64,000 bases of DNA from an uncultured Methanomassiliicoccaceae archaeon (GTDB taxonomy: Archaea; Thermoplasmatota; Thermoplasmata; Methanomassiliicoccales; Methanomethylophilaceae): positions 29,050 to 93,049 of the forward strand of contig CAJJJM010000005.1 of NCBI GenBank assembly GCA_905187815.1. The letters are read 5' to 3'. Numbering within the stretch: the first letter of the stretch is position 1; every line of letters begins with the position of its first letter. The position numbers and the translations under genes are program-made. A model generated the notes under the pieces. It searched no databases, had not been told where the DNA came from, and saw nothing but the letters and a program-made list of their open reading frames with translations. Positions 42,186-50,085 of this stretch are shown here, in pieces.

Positions 42186-43250
42186 TCAGAGAACGCCCTT
42201 GGCCTTGGCGAGCTCGGCGTTGAGGACGGAACCGCCCGCGCCTCCGCGGAGGGTGTTGTGGGACATGACGAACGCCTTGTAGTATCCGTTGCTCTGTCTG
42301 AGCCTTCCCACCGTGACCGCCATTCCCCTGGCGCGCTCGGGTCTTCCGGCCATGGCGTCGAATACGGGCTGAGGTCTGTTGTCCTCGTGCCTGACGATGA
42401 TTGGCTGGACGGGTGCAGAGGGCAGTCCGAGCTTCTGGGGCTCGCCGCGGAATCCGGAGAGGCAGGCGTCGAGCTCCTCAAGAGTGGGCTGCTGCTCCAT
42501 GTCGAGAACGAGGGACTCGAGGTGTCCGTCCACGACGGGGACCCTGGCGCAGTTGGCCATCACTTTGAAGGGGGCGAACTTGAACTCTCCCCTCTCGTAG
42601 GTTCCCAGCATCTTCGCGAGCTCGGACTCCATCTTCTCCTCCTCGTGGCTGATGAAGGGCACGACGTTTCCTACGGCGTCCAAGGAAGGCACGCCGGGAT
42701 ATCCTGCTCCGGACAGCGCCTGGTAGGTGGAGACGAAGACCTGCTTCAGTCCGAAAGCGTCGTCGATCGCCTTGAGCGGTGCGGCGATCCCGGTGGAGGA
42801 GCAGTTCGCGTTGGTGACGATGTATCCGCCGGTGCTGTTGTAGGTGGGCTGGTCCTTCACAGCCTCGAACTGCTCGGGGTTGACCTCGGGGATGAGGATG
42901 GGGACATGGGGATCCATCCTGTGGCTTCCCGCGTTGGTGAACACGGCGACGCCAGCCTCGGCGAGCTGGGATTCGGTGGGGCCGGCCAGGTCCGACGGTA
43001 TGCCGCTGAATGCGATCCTGCAGTTATTGGCGATCTTCGAGATGTCCATGGTCTCGATGGTCCTGTCCATGGTGTCGTCGAGGTAGACGTGGTCCCTGAC
43101 CTTCAGGACCTCGGACAGCTTCTTTCCATTGGACCTCTCGGAGGCGTATAGCCCCTCGATTTCGAAATACGGGTGGTCCTCGAGCATCTGGATGAACCTC
43201 TGTCCGATCATCCCTGTCGCTCCGAGGACTGCTACGCTGATCTTGCTCAT
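42186..43250 (-). CDS. asd: Aspartate-semialdehyde dehydrogenase
   Basis: A 354-residue enzyme of the archaeal/fungal type. NADP loop VAVLGATGMIGQRF at the N-terminus, catalytic Cys in VTNANCSSTGIAAPL, and the C-terminal active-site RVPVVDGH. It reduces aspartyl phosphate to the semialdehyde on the way to lysine, threonine and methionine. RBS AGAGGG before ATG 43250 and a CTTTATTTA box about 45-55 bases upstream. Single gene with terminator. Confidence 0.95.
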   Translation of the reverse strand: MSKISVAVLGATGMIGQRFIQMLEDHPYFEIEGLYASERSNGKKLSEVLKVRDHVYLDDTMDRTIETMDISKIANNCRIAFSGIPSDLAGPTESQLAEAGVAVFTNAGSHRMDPHVPILIPEVNPEQFEAVKDQPTYNSTGGYIVTNANCSSTGIAAPLKAIDDAFGLKQVFVSTYQALSGAGYPGVPSLDAVGNVVPFISHEEEKMESELAKMLGTYERGEFKFAPFKVMANCARVPVVDGHLESLVLDMEQQPTLEELDACLSGFRGEPQKLGLPSAPVQPIIVRHEDNRPQPVFDAMAGRPERARGMAVTVGRLRQSNGYYKAFVMSHNTLRGGAGGSVLNAELAKAKGVL

Positions 43251-43515
43251 GGGAAGTTCCCTCTAATGTTGCGGTGATTCTCTATTCTCTAAATAAAGAA
43301 ATGCTCGGGTGGTGCGGAACCATCATGCGAGCGGATTCGACCAATTTGATAATTATAAATATAATGATTTGACGCAAAGGCTTTATTTCCATATTTTGAG
43401 GCTTGATTTTCCAAATTTGCTACAATTTAACTTGTTTAACAATTGAAAAAACGCCTATCTTTTAAATATAAAATTACAATCAAATTGGTAGAAAATTAAT
43501 GTTCGGTATCCGGCC
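43251..43515. promoter_or_regulatory. AT-rich gap holding the asd promoter
   Basis: This 265-base gap between asd and larB is strongly AT-rich for this genome (especially 43350-43500) and holds no coding sign. The only element I can assign is the asd TATA box (CTTTATTTAG, minus strand, about 43295-43305). Confidence 0.4.
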
Positions 43516-44280
43516 TTACGATCTGCCCTGGGAGGAGGCCTTGTTGATCATGCTGGCCAGGTATCCTGCCCCGAAGCCGTTGTCAATGTTCACGACGCTG
43601 ATCCCGCTGGCGCAGGAGTTGAGCATCGCCAGCAGGGCCGCGACGCCTCCGAACGACGCCCCGTATCCGACGCTGGTCGGAACGGCGATGACCGGGCAGT
43701 CCGCCATCCCGCCGACGACGCTGGCGAGGGCACCCTCCATGCCGGCGACAGCGACGATGGCCTTCGAGGTCATTATGTCCTCCTGATGGGCGAGGAGCCT
43801 GTGTATGCCGGAAACCCCCGCGTCGTACACCCTGACCACGTTGTTCCCAAGGGCCTCCGCGGTTATCGCGGCCTCCTCGGCGACCGGTATGTCGCTCGTG
43901 CCAGCGGTGATGACCGTTATCTTCCCGATGTCGTGCTTCTCCGGCAATTTGCCGGCAAGCGCGATCCTGCTCGTCGGGTCGTATGTGAGCGGCACGGATC
44001 CCGAGACGAAGTCGGCTGTCTCCCGGCTTATGCGGGTGATGATGATGCACTTCTCCCCGTGCTCGAACATCCTGCCGGCGATCCCGGCGATCTGCTCAGG
44101 GGTCTTACCGGCGCCGAATATGACCTCTGTGACCCCCTGGCGTACGCCGCGGTGATGGTCGATCTTCGCGTACCCGAGGTCCTCGAACGGCTCCATCCTC
44201 AGCTTCAGGACGGCGTCGTCCACCGTCTCCTTCCCGGAGGCAACGTCCTCCAGCACCCTTCTGATATCGTCCTGGTCCAT
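43516..44280 (-). CDS. larB: LarB: pyridinium-3,5-biscarboxylate mononucleotide synthase
   Basis: A 254-residue protein whose C-terminal half is PurE-like: ITAGTSDIPVAEEA, GMEGALASVVGGMADCPVIA and PTSVGYGASFGGVAALLAML. LarB carboxylates and hydrolyses nicotinate adenine dinucleotide, the first step to the nickel-pincer cofactor. It lies four bases after larE, behind GAGGTGATT, so they share a transcript. Ends in TAA. LarC is at 11.9 kb. Confidence 0.93.
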   Translation of the reverse strand: MDQDDIRRVLEDVASGKETVDDAVLKLRMEPFEDLGYAKIDHHRGVRQGVTEVIFGAGKTPEQIAGIAGRMFEHGEKCIIITRISRETADFVSGSVPLTYDPTSRIALAGKLPEKHDIGKITVITAGTSDIPVAEEAAITAEALGNNVVRVYDAGVSGIHRLLAHQEDIMTSKAIVAVAGMEGALASVVGGMADCPVIAVPTSVGYGASFGGVAALLAMLNSCASGISVVNIDNGFGAGYLASMINKASSQGRS

Positions 44281-44284
44281 GCAA

Positions 44285-45028
44285 TCACCTCGTCTCCTCG
44301 CCGATCACGGTCTCCCCCATGAACTCCGAGACCACATCGACGATCCTCCTTCTGGCCTCCTCGTCCTCCGGCACCTGGTCCCTTCTCAGGACGACGGTCG
44401 CGACGCTCCCGTCCGTCCTCACCCTGTGGTCCTCATAGCCCATCGAACGGAGGGCCTCCTCCGCGAGGTTCGCGTCACGGATCCTCTCAAGGTCGATGGG
44501 TATGCCCGTGACCATCCTGGTGGCCAGACATGAGTTGGAGGCCCTGTCCCAGGTGGGGAGACCGGCTTCGCGTGACATCCTGCGGATGTCGTCCTTCGTG
44601 AGCCCGCACTCCCTGAGAGGCGACACGATCCCGAGCTCCTTCAGCGCCCGGAACCCGGGTCTGTCGGCGACGTCGTCGGATGCGTTGGTGCCGTCGGCGA
44701 CGATACGGCATCCGTCGCGATGTGCGGCCTCGAGGATGGCTCCGAAGATCCTCCGTTTGCAGTGGTAGCATCTGTCGGGACCGTTGGACATGATGTCGGG
44801 ATCGGATTCCAGGTCGACCTCCACGACCCTGAGGTCAAGCCCCAGCAGATCGCAGACGGTCTCCGCGGACTCGCGGTCGCCGGGATGTCCGAAGACGGTC
44901 GAGGCGAAATAGGGGGTCACGTCCTCCGCGTACTTCCTCGCAGCCCAAAGCAGCAATGCGGAATCGGCGCCGCCTGACAACCCGATGGCTACGCCGCTCT
45001 TCCCGGTGAAATACTCGCGGAGGTCCAT
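44285..45028 (-). CDS. larE: LarE: sulfur transferase for the nickel-pincer cofactor
   Basis: A 247-residue PP-loop ATPase. ATP site AIGLSGGADSALLLWAA; it adenylates the carboxylates of the LarB product and replaces oxygen by sulfur. Three Cys are seen in the right places, R-C-Y-H-C-K (about residues 127-130) and NSCLATR (about 176). Three-Cys LarE proteins are known to hold a 4Fe-4S cluster that relays sulfide, unlike the single-Cys sacrificial type. Leaderless: CTTTTATC at 45053-45060 is 25 bases before ATG 45028. Confidence 0.92.
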   Translation of the reverse strand: MDLREYFTGKSGVAIGLSGGADSALLLWAARKYAEDVTPYFASTVFGHPGDRESAETVCDLLGLDLRVVEVDLESDPDIMSNGPDRCYHCKRRIFGAILEAAHRDGCRIVADGTNASDDVADRPGFRALKELGIVSPLRECGLTKDDIRRMSREAGLPTWDRASNSCLATRMVTGIPIDLERIRDANLAEEALRSMGYEDHRVRTDGSVATVVLRRDQVPEDEEARRRIVDVVSEFMGETVIGEETR

Positions 45029-45072
45029 GCCCCCTTTATTCTATTATAATAGATAAAAGGGGAGATGGCGGC

Positions 45073-45414
45073 TCACTGCTCGTCGAACTTGTCGAGGATC
45101 AGCTCGTTGCCGTGGACCTTCTTGCACAGGCCCTTCGCCAGCATCCCGAGCTCGATCCACGCCGCATCGAAAACAGCGTTGGGGCAGAGGCACGGGGCGG
45201 AGAGGGGTCCGCGGATGTCCGGGTCGATGATCTTGCTGCCGTTGAAGTTGGTGGCATCGTCGATGGTGATGAGCTTGAGGTGGTCGGCGTAGTGCTGCAC
45301 GTTCTTGCAGTCGGTCTGGATGTCAACATCCAGGTTCCCGTCGTCGCGCATGGAGACGGTCACCTTGTGCGTCTTGCTGCATGTGTTCATTTTGACGATT
45401 ACTGTCGAAGGCAT
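45073..45414 (-). CDS. DUF6951-like small Cys protein
   Basis: A 113-residue protein with IVKMNTCSKTHKVTVSMRDD, QTDCKNVQHYADHL and SAPCLCPNAVFDAAWIELGM; the order Cys, DC-x-NVQ, and C-L-C-P-x(n)-E matches the DUF6951 type often found beside methyltransferase genes of methanogens. Function unknown; the four Cys could bind metal. ATG 45414 is chosen; upstream residues are non-coding. It is divergent from the corrinoid gene 45821 across a 406-base gap. Family assignment from memory, moderate certainty. Confidence 0.65.
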   Translation of the reverse strand: MPSTVIVKMNTCSKTHKVTVSMRDDGNLDVDIQTDCKNVQHYADHLKLITIDDATNFNGSKIIDPDIRGPLSAPCLCPNAVFDAAWIELGMLAKGLCKKVHGNELILDKFDEQ

Positions 45415-45820
45415 CGTATCACTGGTAATCGTATCGTGTGGAATTAATACAAATAACTTGGGCGGAGGAGGGGAAATATGGTGATTCCAGCCCCATACGG
45501 ATGGCCGTTTCGCATGAGCTCTAACCTCCCATATGTATAGTATGGATATAACATAGGATAATTTTTTATAGTAAGACTTAACGAATTGCATAAATGTCAT
45601 TAAAAACAGCCCGATTTCATGGAGTTTTCAGACACCTACCTACAAAAATTAAACGGTGTTTAGTGAGAAATCCAGATTTTCCTTAAATACTTCCTACTAA
45701 AAAATTGGTTTCTAACCGAAATTTCGATGGATATATGAACCAACCACATGGATGCTTTTTATACTCACTCGGCACATCTCATATTCAGCCTCAAAAAGGC
45801 CAAAAACTGGAGGAAACATA
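45415..45820. promoter_or_regulatory. Long AT-rich regulatory gap before the corrinoid-methyltransferase operon
   Basis: A 406-base stretch without genes. A strong TATA box CTTTTTATACTC (45755-45766) should start the corrinoid operon near 45790, leaving a leader of about 30 bases with TGGAGGAAACATA before ATG 45821. On the minus strand GTATTAATTCC (about 45440-45450) fits the DUF6951-like gene. The middle (45540-45720) is very AT-rich with T and A runs and may bind regulators or hold a small RNA. Confidence 0.5.
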
Positions 45821-46453
45821 ATGAGTGAAGAGATCTTTGAGGAGCTCGCCAACGCAGTTATCAACTGTAAGGCAGACCTCTCCAAGGCCGCTGCCCAGAA
45901 AGCCCTCGACGCCGGAGTCAACCCCGTTGAAGCCATCAACGAGGGACTGGTTAAGGGAATGAACGTGATCGGTGACAAGTACGCCGCTCACCAGATCTAC
46001 CTGCCCCAGGTCCTCGTCGCTGCTCACGCGATGTACGCCGGACTCGACCTGCTTCTGCCCGCCATCCCCAAGGAGGACCTCGCTGACGCCAAGAAGGCCG
46101 CCACCTGTGTCGTCGAGGGAGATGTCCACGACATCGGAAAGAACATCGTCAAGACCATGCTGACCGCTGGCGGATACATCGTCAACGACCTCGGAAAGGA
46201 CGTTCCCCCCGCAACCATCGCGGACACCGTCAAGAACGAGGGAATCGACATCCTGTGCATGTCCACCCTGATGACCCCCACCATGGACAACATGAAGAAC
46301 ACCATCGACCTCCTGAAGGAGCAGGGAACCCGCGGAAACTGCACCGTCACCATCGGCGGACCACCCACATCCCCGTCCTTTGCCGAGGAGATCGGAGCGG
46401 ACCACAGGGACAACAACGCCCAGGACTGCGTCAACTGGCTGAAGGGACAGTGA
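45821..46453 (+). CDS. Methyltransferase corrinoid protein
   Basis: A 210-residue B12-binding carrier: helical cap (residues 1-85), then VEGDVHDIGKNIVKTML (D-x-H-x-x-G), CMSTLMTPTM (S-x-L) and VTIGGPPTS. Size and form match MtmC/MtbC/MttC/MtsB-type carriers. Strong ribosome site and a codon bias toward GGA Gly and favoured codons indicate very high expression. The next gene is a UroD-type methyltransferase five bases downstream, as in methylated-thiol (Mts/Mtp) systems, so a methylthio donor is a fair guess; the substrate is not proven. Confidence 0.9.
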   Translation: MSEEIFEELANAVINCKADLSKAAAQKALDAGVNPVEAINEGLVKGMNVIGDKYAAHQIYLPQVLVAAHAMYAGLDLLLPAIPKEDLADAKKAATCVVEGDVHDIGKNIVKTMLTAGGYIVNDLGKDVPPATIADTVKNEGIDILCMSTLMTPTMDNMKNTIDLLKEQGTRGNCTVTIGGPPTSPSFAEEIGADHRDNNAQDCVNWLKGQ

Positions 46454-46458
46454 GGACA

Positions 46459-47544
46459 ATGGTCGCCCCTATGACACCCTACGAGAGGGCCGTCGCTGCA
46501 ATCCAGAACGAGCCCGTCGACGAACTGGCCTCGTCCCCTCTTGCACTTGCTCTGTGCAGGAGGCTCATGCCTGAGAAAGTCACCTACAGGGAGTGGGCAA
46601 CCAACCCGACGCTCTGCGCTGAGTCCTTCGCCAAGGGAGTCGAGCACTGGAAGTTCCCCTACACCGTCACCCTGATCGACCTGTCCATCACCGCCTCCAC
46701 ACTCGGAGCCCACGTCAGGATGGACACTGAGAACACCCCGTTCGTCGATGACCACATCATCCACGACATGGAGGACTACGACAAGATCGTCTGCCCCGAC
46801 ATCACCAAGGGAAGGACCGGAGTCCTCATCGAGATGAACAAGGAGCTCGCCCCCATGATCAAGGGCAAGTCCTTCAACATCGCGTTCCTGGAGGGACCCC
46901 TCCTCACTCTGACCCAGGCCGGAGGAGCTGAGAGGGTCTTCATGGACATGTTCAGCGACCCCGCACCCGTCCACAAGGCTCTCGGAGAGACCACCAAGCT
47001 GTGTCTCGAGACTTGCGAGAAGATCGCCGAGACCGGAGCCGAGGGATTCTGCTGGGACTACCTCTGGGGTAACTACGCTTGCCTCGGAGACCCCGAGTAT
47101 GCGGAGTTCGAGGGTGACAAGTACGCCAAGGCATGCAACGACAAGGTCAGGGAGCTCGGAATGGGTCTCGGAATCCACAACTGTGCTGACCTGCCCCACC
47201 TGGACACCCAGGTCAAGAAGTTCGGCGTAGACATGTACTCCATGGCCTACTACCCCCTGATCCCCGGCAGCCCCACCGCAGCCCAGGTCATCGAGCAGGG
47301 CTATGGCGACAAGTGCCTGATGATGGGTAACATCGACCCCCAGCTGTTCGTCAGGGCATCCACCGAGCAGATCACCAAGGTCACCGCTGACCTGTGCCAG
47401 GAGGTCAAGACCGCTCTGTGCAAGAAGGGCCTCAACTCCAGGTACTGCATCTCCTCCGGTTGCGAGGTCCCGCCCGACCTCGAGACCAAGTTGGAGAACG
47501 TCGACGCCGTCATGGCTGCTGTCCATGAGTACGGCAAGATGTGA
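46459..47544 (+). CDS. UroD-family corrinoid methyltransferase (MtsA/MtpA-like)
   Basis: A 361-residue UroD-fold methyltransferase. Zinc ligands are likely H-x-C in LGIHNCADLP (about residue 237) and Cys in CISSGCEVPPDLE (about 337). It lacks the DPSA signature of MtaA/MtbA, and the pairing with a 210-residue corrinoid protein resembles Mts/Mtp systems, where one such enzyme moves methyl groups from thiols or to CoM. Same high-expression codon bias as the gene before. Starts at ATG 46459, five bases after the corrinoid stop. Exact substrate unknown. Confidence 0.85.
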   Translation: MVAPMTPYERAVAAIQNEPVDELASSPLALALCRRLMPEKVTYREWATNPTLCAESFAKGVEHWKFPYTVTLIDLSITASTLGAHVRMDTENTPFVDDHIIHDMEDYDKIVCPDITKGRTGVLIEMNKELAPMIKGKSFNIAFLEGPLLTLTQAGGAERVFMDMFSDPAPVHKALGETTKLCLETCEKIAETGAEGFCWDYLWGNYACLGDPEYAEFEGDKYAKACNDKVRELGMGLGIHNCADLPHLDTQVKKFGVDMYSMAYYPLIPGSPTAAQVIEQGYGDKCLMMGNIDPQLFVRASTEQITKVTADLCQEVKTALCKKGLNSRYCISSGCEVPPDLETKLENVDAVMAAVHEYGKM

Positions 47545-47574
47545 AGCCTGAAACTATAGACTGAAACAAATTAA

Positions 47575-47592
47575 CCCCGCCTTCGGGCGGGG
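47575..47592 (+). promoter_or_regulatory. UUCG-capped intercistronic hairpin
   Basis: Perfect CCCCGCC-TTCG-GGCGGGG between the methyltransferase and the zinc-ribbon gene, seven bases before its GGAGG ribosome site. No T run, so more likely an mRNA 3'-end stabiliser or processing element than a terminator. Confidence 0.6.
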
Positions 47593-47611
47593 ATCCCCAG
47601 GAGGACTGAAG

Positions 47612-47929
47612 ATGGGTAGCACATACTTCGATGCCATGAAAGCTCACGGATTCTCGTACAACACTACGGCATCCGTGAGGAAGATGAAATGCCCCAGGTG
47701 CGGGTTCGAGTTTTCCCTAGTCTACGCTAGAACCTTCGCCTGCCAGGGTTGCTCAGAGGCTGTGAGGGGCTGCCCCAAGGTCCGTTGCAACAAGTGCGAC
47801 CTCGAGTTCTTCATCGAACAGTCTCCCGACGTGCAGAATAAGATTCAAGAACGTACCCTTGCGGATCATATTACGCGTGTCGTCGACCAGAGAAACAAGG
47901 ATTTGGGAGTCGTCTCTAACAACAGGTGA
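47612..47929 (+). CDS. Small multi-Cys zinc-ribbon protein
   Basis: A 105-residue protein with about seven Cys spaced as metal knuckles: KCPRCGFEF, CQGC, RGCPKVRCNKCDLEF. A basic/charged helical tail follows. Two ribbons or a treble-clef fold are likely. It is co-directional with the methyltransferase operon, 67 bases downstream behind a GGAGG site. Role unknown; might be a metal or redox helper of the methyltransferase system. A hairpin downstream probably ends the transcript. Confidence 0.7.
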   Translation: MGSTYFDAMKAHGFSYNTTASVRKMKCPRCGFEFSLVYARTFACQGCSEAVRGCPKVRCNKCDLEFFIEQSPDVQNKIQERTLADHITRVVDQRNKDLGVVSNNR

Positions 47930-47963
47930 TCTCCAGTCCTCCACAATCCCCTAAACCGGTTTT

Positions 47964-48001
47964 CCATCGGACGTGCACCCCCTAGAAAACTCGTCCGATG
48001 G
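47964..48001 (+). terminator. 10-bp stem-loop after the zinc-ribbon gene
   Basis: CCATCGGACG (47964-47973) and CGTCCGATGG (47992-48001) with an 18-base loop, followed by pyrimidine-rich TTTC...CATCTTTTCCTCC. It covers the ATG at 47998 that would otherwise be the first in-frame start of the next gene. Confidence 0.55.
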
Positions 48002-48084
48002 TTTCAACTTACATCTTTTCCTCCTATGGGTCCGCGGGAGCCCCAAATCCCGCAATCCCGCAACATCGTTCAGAAGGTGTTATC

Positions 48085-50085
48085 ATAACAATTGGGCTAG
48101 GATTCGATACCGGCGGAACATACACCGACGCCGTAATCATGGACCTGGATTCGGGTAAGATCATATGCAAGGCCAAATCGCTCACCACCCGCGAGGACCT
48201 ATCGATCGGTATCCGCGGATCCATCGCCGGTTTCGACGCCGACCTACTGAAGCAGGTGGGCGTGGTCTCGATGTCCTCGACTCTTGCTACCAACTCCGTC
48301 GTCGAGGGGAAAGGATGCAGAGTGGGACTTGTCTGCATAGGAAGCGAATACAACAATTCGGTCAGAGCCGATTTCGACACGGTCATCGGCGGAGGGCACG
48401 ACCTCCACGGGGAGGAGCTGAACCCTCTGGACGAGGATGCGGCCCGGAGGTTCCTGGAGTCCCTCAAGGGCAAGGTCGACGGAGTCGCCATCACCGGATA
48501 TCTGGCTGTGCGCAATCCCAGCCATGAGAAGAGGGTCAAGGAGATCGCCAAGGAGATCCTTGATGTGCCGATAGTATGCGGGCACGAGCTCTCGTCCGGC
48601 CTCGGATTCAATGAGAGGACCGCGACATGCGTGATGAACGCCAAGCTCATCCCGGTCATCGACGATCTGATAAGGTCCGTAAAGGCAGTCCTCTCCGAGA
48701 AGGGAATCCACGCCCCGCTCATGATCGTCAAGGGCGACGGATCCATGATGGGTGAGGCGGTGGCCAAGGAGAGGCCCGTCGAGACCATCCTCTGCGGACC
48801 TGCCGCGAGTCTCATCGGAGCCATGTACCTCACGGGCCAGAAGAATGCCATCGTCATGGACATGGGAGGGACCACGACAGACATCGGTATCCTCAGGGAC
48901 GGCAAGCCCCGTCTGGAGCCGGAGGGAGCCATCATCGGGGGAAAGAGGACCAGGGTCATGGCCGCGGAGATCGCCACGTCCGGTATCGGTGGGGACAGCC
49001 GCATCCTGGTCAACGGCAGGAGGATCATCCTGTCGTCTCTGAGGGTTGTGCCGCTGTGCATCGCCGCCTCGCACTGGGACTGTGTGAAGGAGCACATGGT
49101 CAAGCTGGCCGGCATCGAGACGCGTCCGACACCGGAATCCTTCGGAGAGGAGAACGTCCTCCTCGATAACGAGATGTTCAGGACTCTCAAGATGCCCAAG
49201 GACGAAACGATGGTGTCCGAGGCGGACATGAAGCTGCTGAAGCTGCTCCAGGAGCGCCCGTACTCCCTCAACGAGGCCGGTGAGATCCTCGACATCCATC
49301 CGTTCACGTTCAACATGATGAAGCTGGAGGGCTATGGGCTGATCCAGAGGATCGGTCTCACGCCCACGGACCTGCTCCACGCCGACGGCACGTACGTACA
49401 GTTCGATGCCGAGGCCTCCAAGGCGGGTGTCGAGTACCTCGCTCGCAGGACGGGCAAGACCCCGCAGGAGTTCATCGACGAGGCCAAGCAGAAGATCCGT
49501 GAGAAGCTCTGCATAGAGCTCATGAAGGAGCTCATGTCCGAGGAGGTCGGCAGCTACAATCTGACGCCCGCCGGAGAGGACATGCTCATGAAGGCCATCC
49601 GCCACAACCCCGGGAAGGACTTCAACTGCACCATCAAGGTCAACAAGCCGATCATCGGAATCGGTGCCCCTGCCGGCGTGTACATCCGCTGGGTGGGGGA
49701 GGTCTTCGACACAGACGTCTACGTGACCGAGGACTCGGATGTGGGCAACGCCATAGGCGCCATCACATCGTCCGTCTCCGAATCTGTCTCGTTCCTGCTC
49801 CGTCCTGAGCTGGCCGGGGAGGAGGACTGCAAGTTCGAGGCGTTCTCCAAGCTGGGCAACTTCAAGTACGAGAATCTCCAGGAGGCACTGGCGGAGTCCG
49901 AGCGTCTCGGAAGGGAGAGCGTCATCGCCGCCGTCGAATCCAGCGGTGCCGAGGATGTCACGGTCTCCGTCGACAGGGATGAGCGCAAGTACGCCATAGG
50001 GGCGGGTGAGAGCTCGGTCCTGATGGAAATCAGGCTCACTGTCACGGCAGCAGGCAAGCCGAGGCAGTTCACATCATCCAAGTGA
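48085..50085 (+). CDS. Hydantoinase/oxoprolinase-family ASKHA protein
   Basis: About 666 residues. N-terminal Hydant_A-type loops: IGLGFDTGGTYTDAVIMDLD, STLATNSVVEGKG, then IVMDMGGTTTDIGIL in the middle; a winged-helix-like insert around 395-450 (SLNEAGEILDIHPFTFNMM) and a C-terminal region with IGIGAPAGVYI. No amidohydrolase partner (HyuB) is nearby. In methyltransferase islands such ATPases could serve corrinoid or substrate activation, by analogy with the ASKHA domain of RamA (inference). The start is odd: conserved sequence begins at ATA 48085 behind GAAGGTG; the only in-frame ATG (47998) lies in a hairpin. See findings. Confidence 0.8.
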   Translation: MTIGLGFDTGGTYTDAVIMDLDSGKIICKAKSLTTREDLSIGIRGSIAGFDADLLKQVGVVSMSSTLATNSVVEGKGCRVGLVCIGSEYNNSVRADFDTVIGGGHDLHGEELNPLDEDAARRFLESLKGKVDGVAITGYLAVRNPSHEKRVKEIAKEILDVPIVCGHELSSGLGFNERTATCVMNAKLIPVIDDLIRSVKAVLSEKGIHAPLMIVKGDGSMMGEAVAKERPVETILCGPAASLIGAMYLTGQKNAIVMDMGGTTTDIGILRDGKPRLEPEGAIIGGKRTRVMAAEIATSGIGGDSRILVNGRRIILSSLRVVPLCIAASHWDCVKEHMVKLAGIETRPTPESFGEENVLLDNEMFRTLKMPKDETMVSEADMKLLKLLQERPYSLNEAGEILDIHPFTFNMMKLEGYGLIQRIGLTPTDLLHADGTYVQFDAEASKAGVEYLARRTGKTPQEFIDEAKQKIREKLCIELMKELMSEEVGSYNLTPAGEDMLMKAIRHNPGKDFNCTIKVNKPIIGIGAPAGVYIRWVGEVFDTDVYVTEDSDVGNAIGAITSSVSESVSFLLRPELAGEEDCKFEAFSKLGNFKYENLQEALAESERLGRESVIAAVESSGAEDVTVSVDRDERKYAIGAGESSVLMEIRLTVTAAGKPRQFTSSK

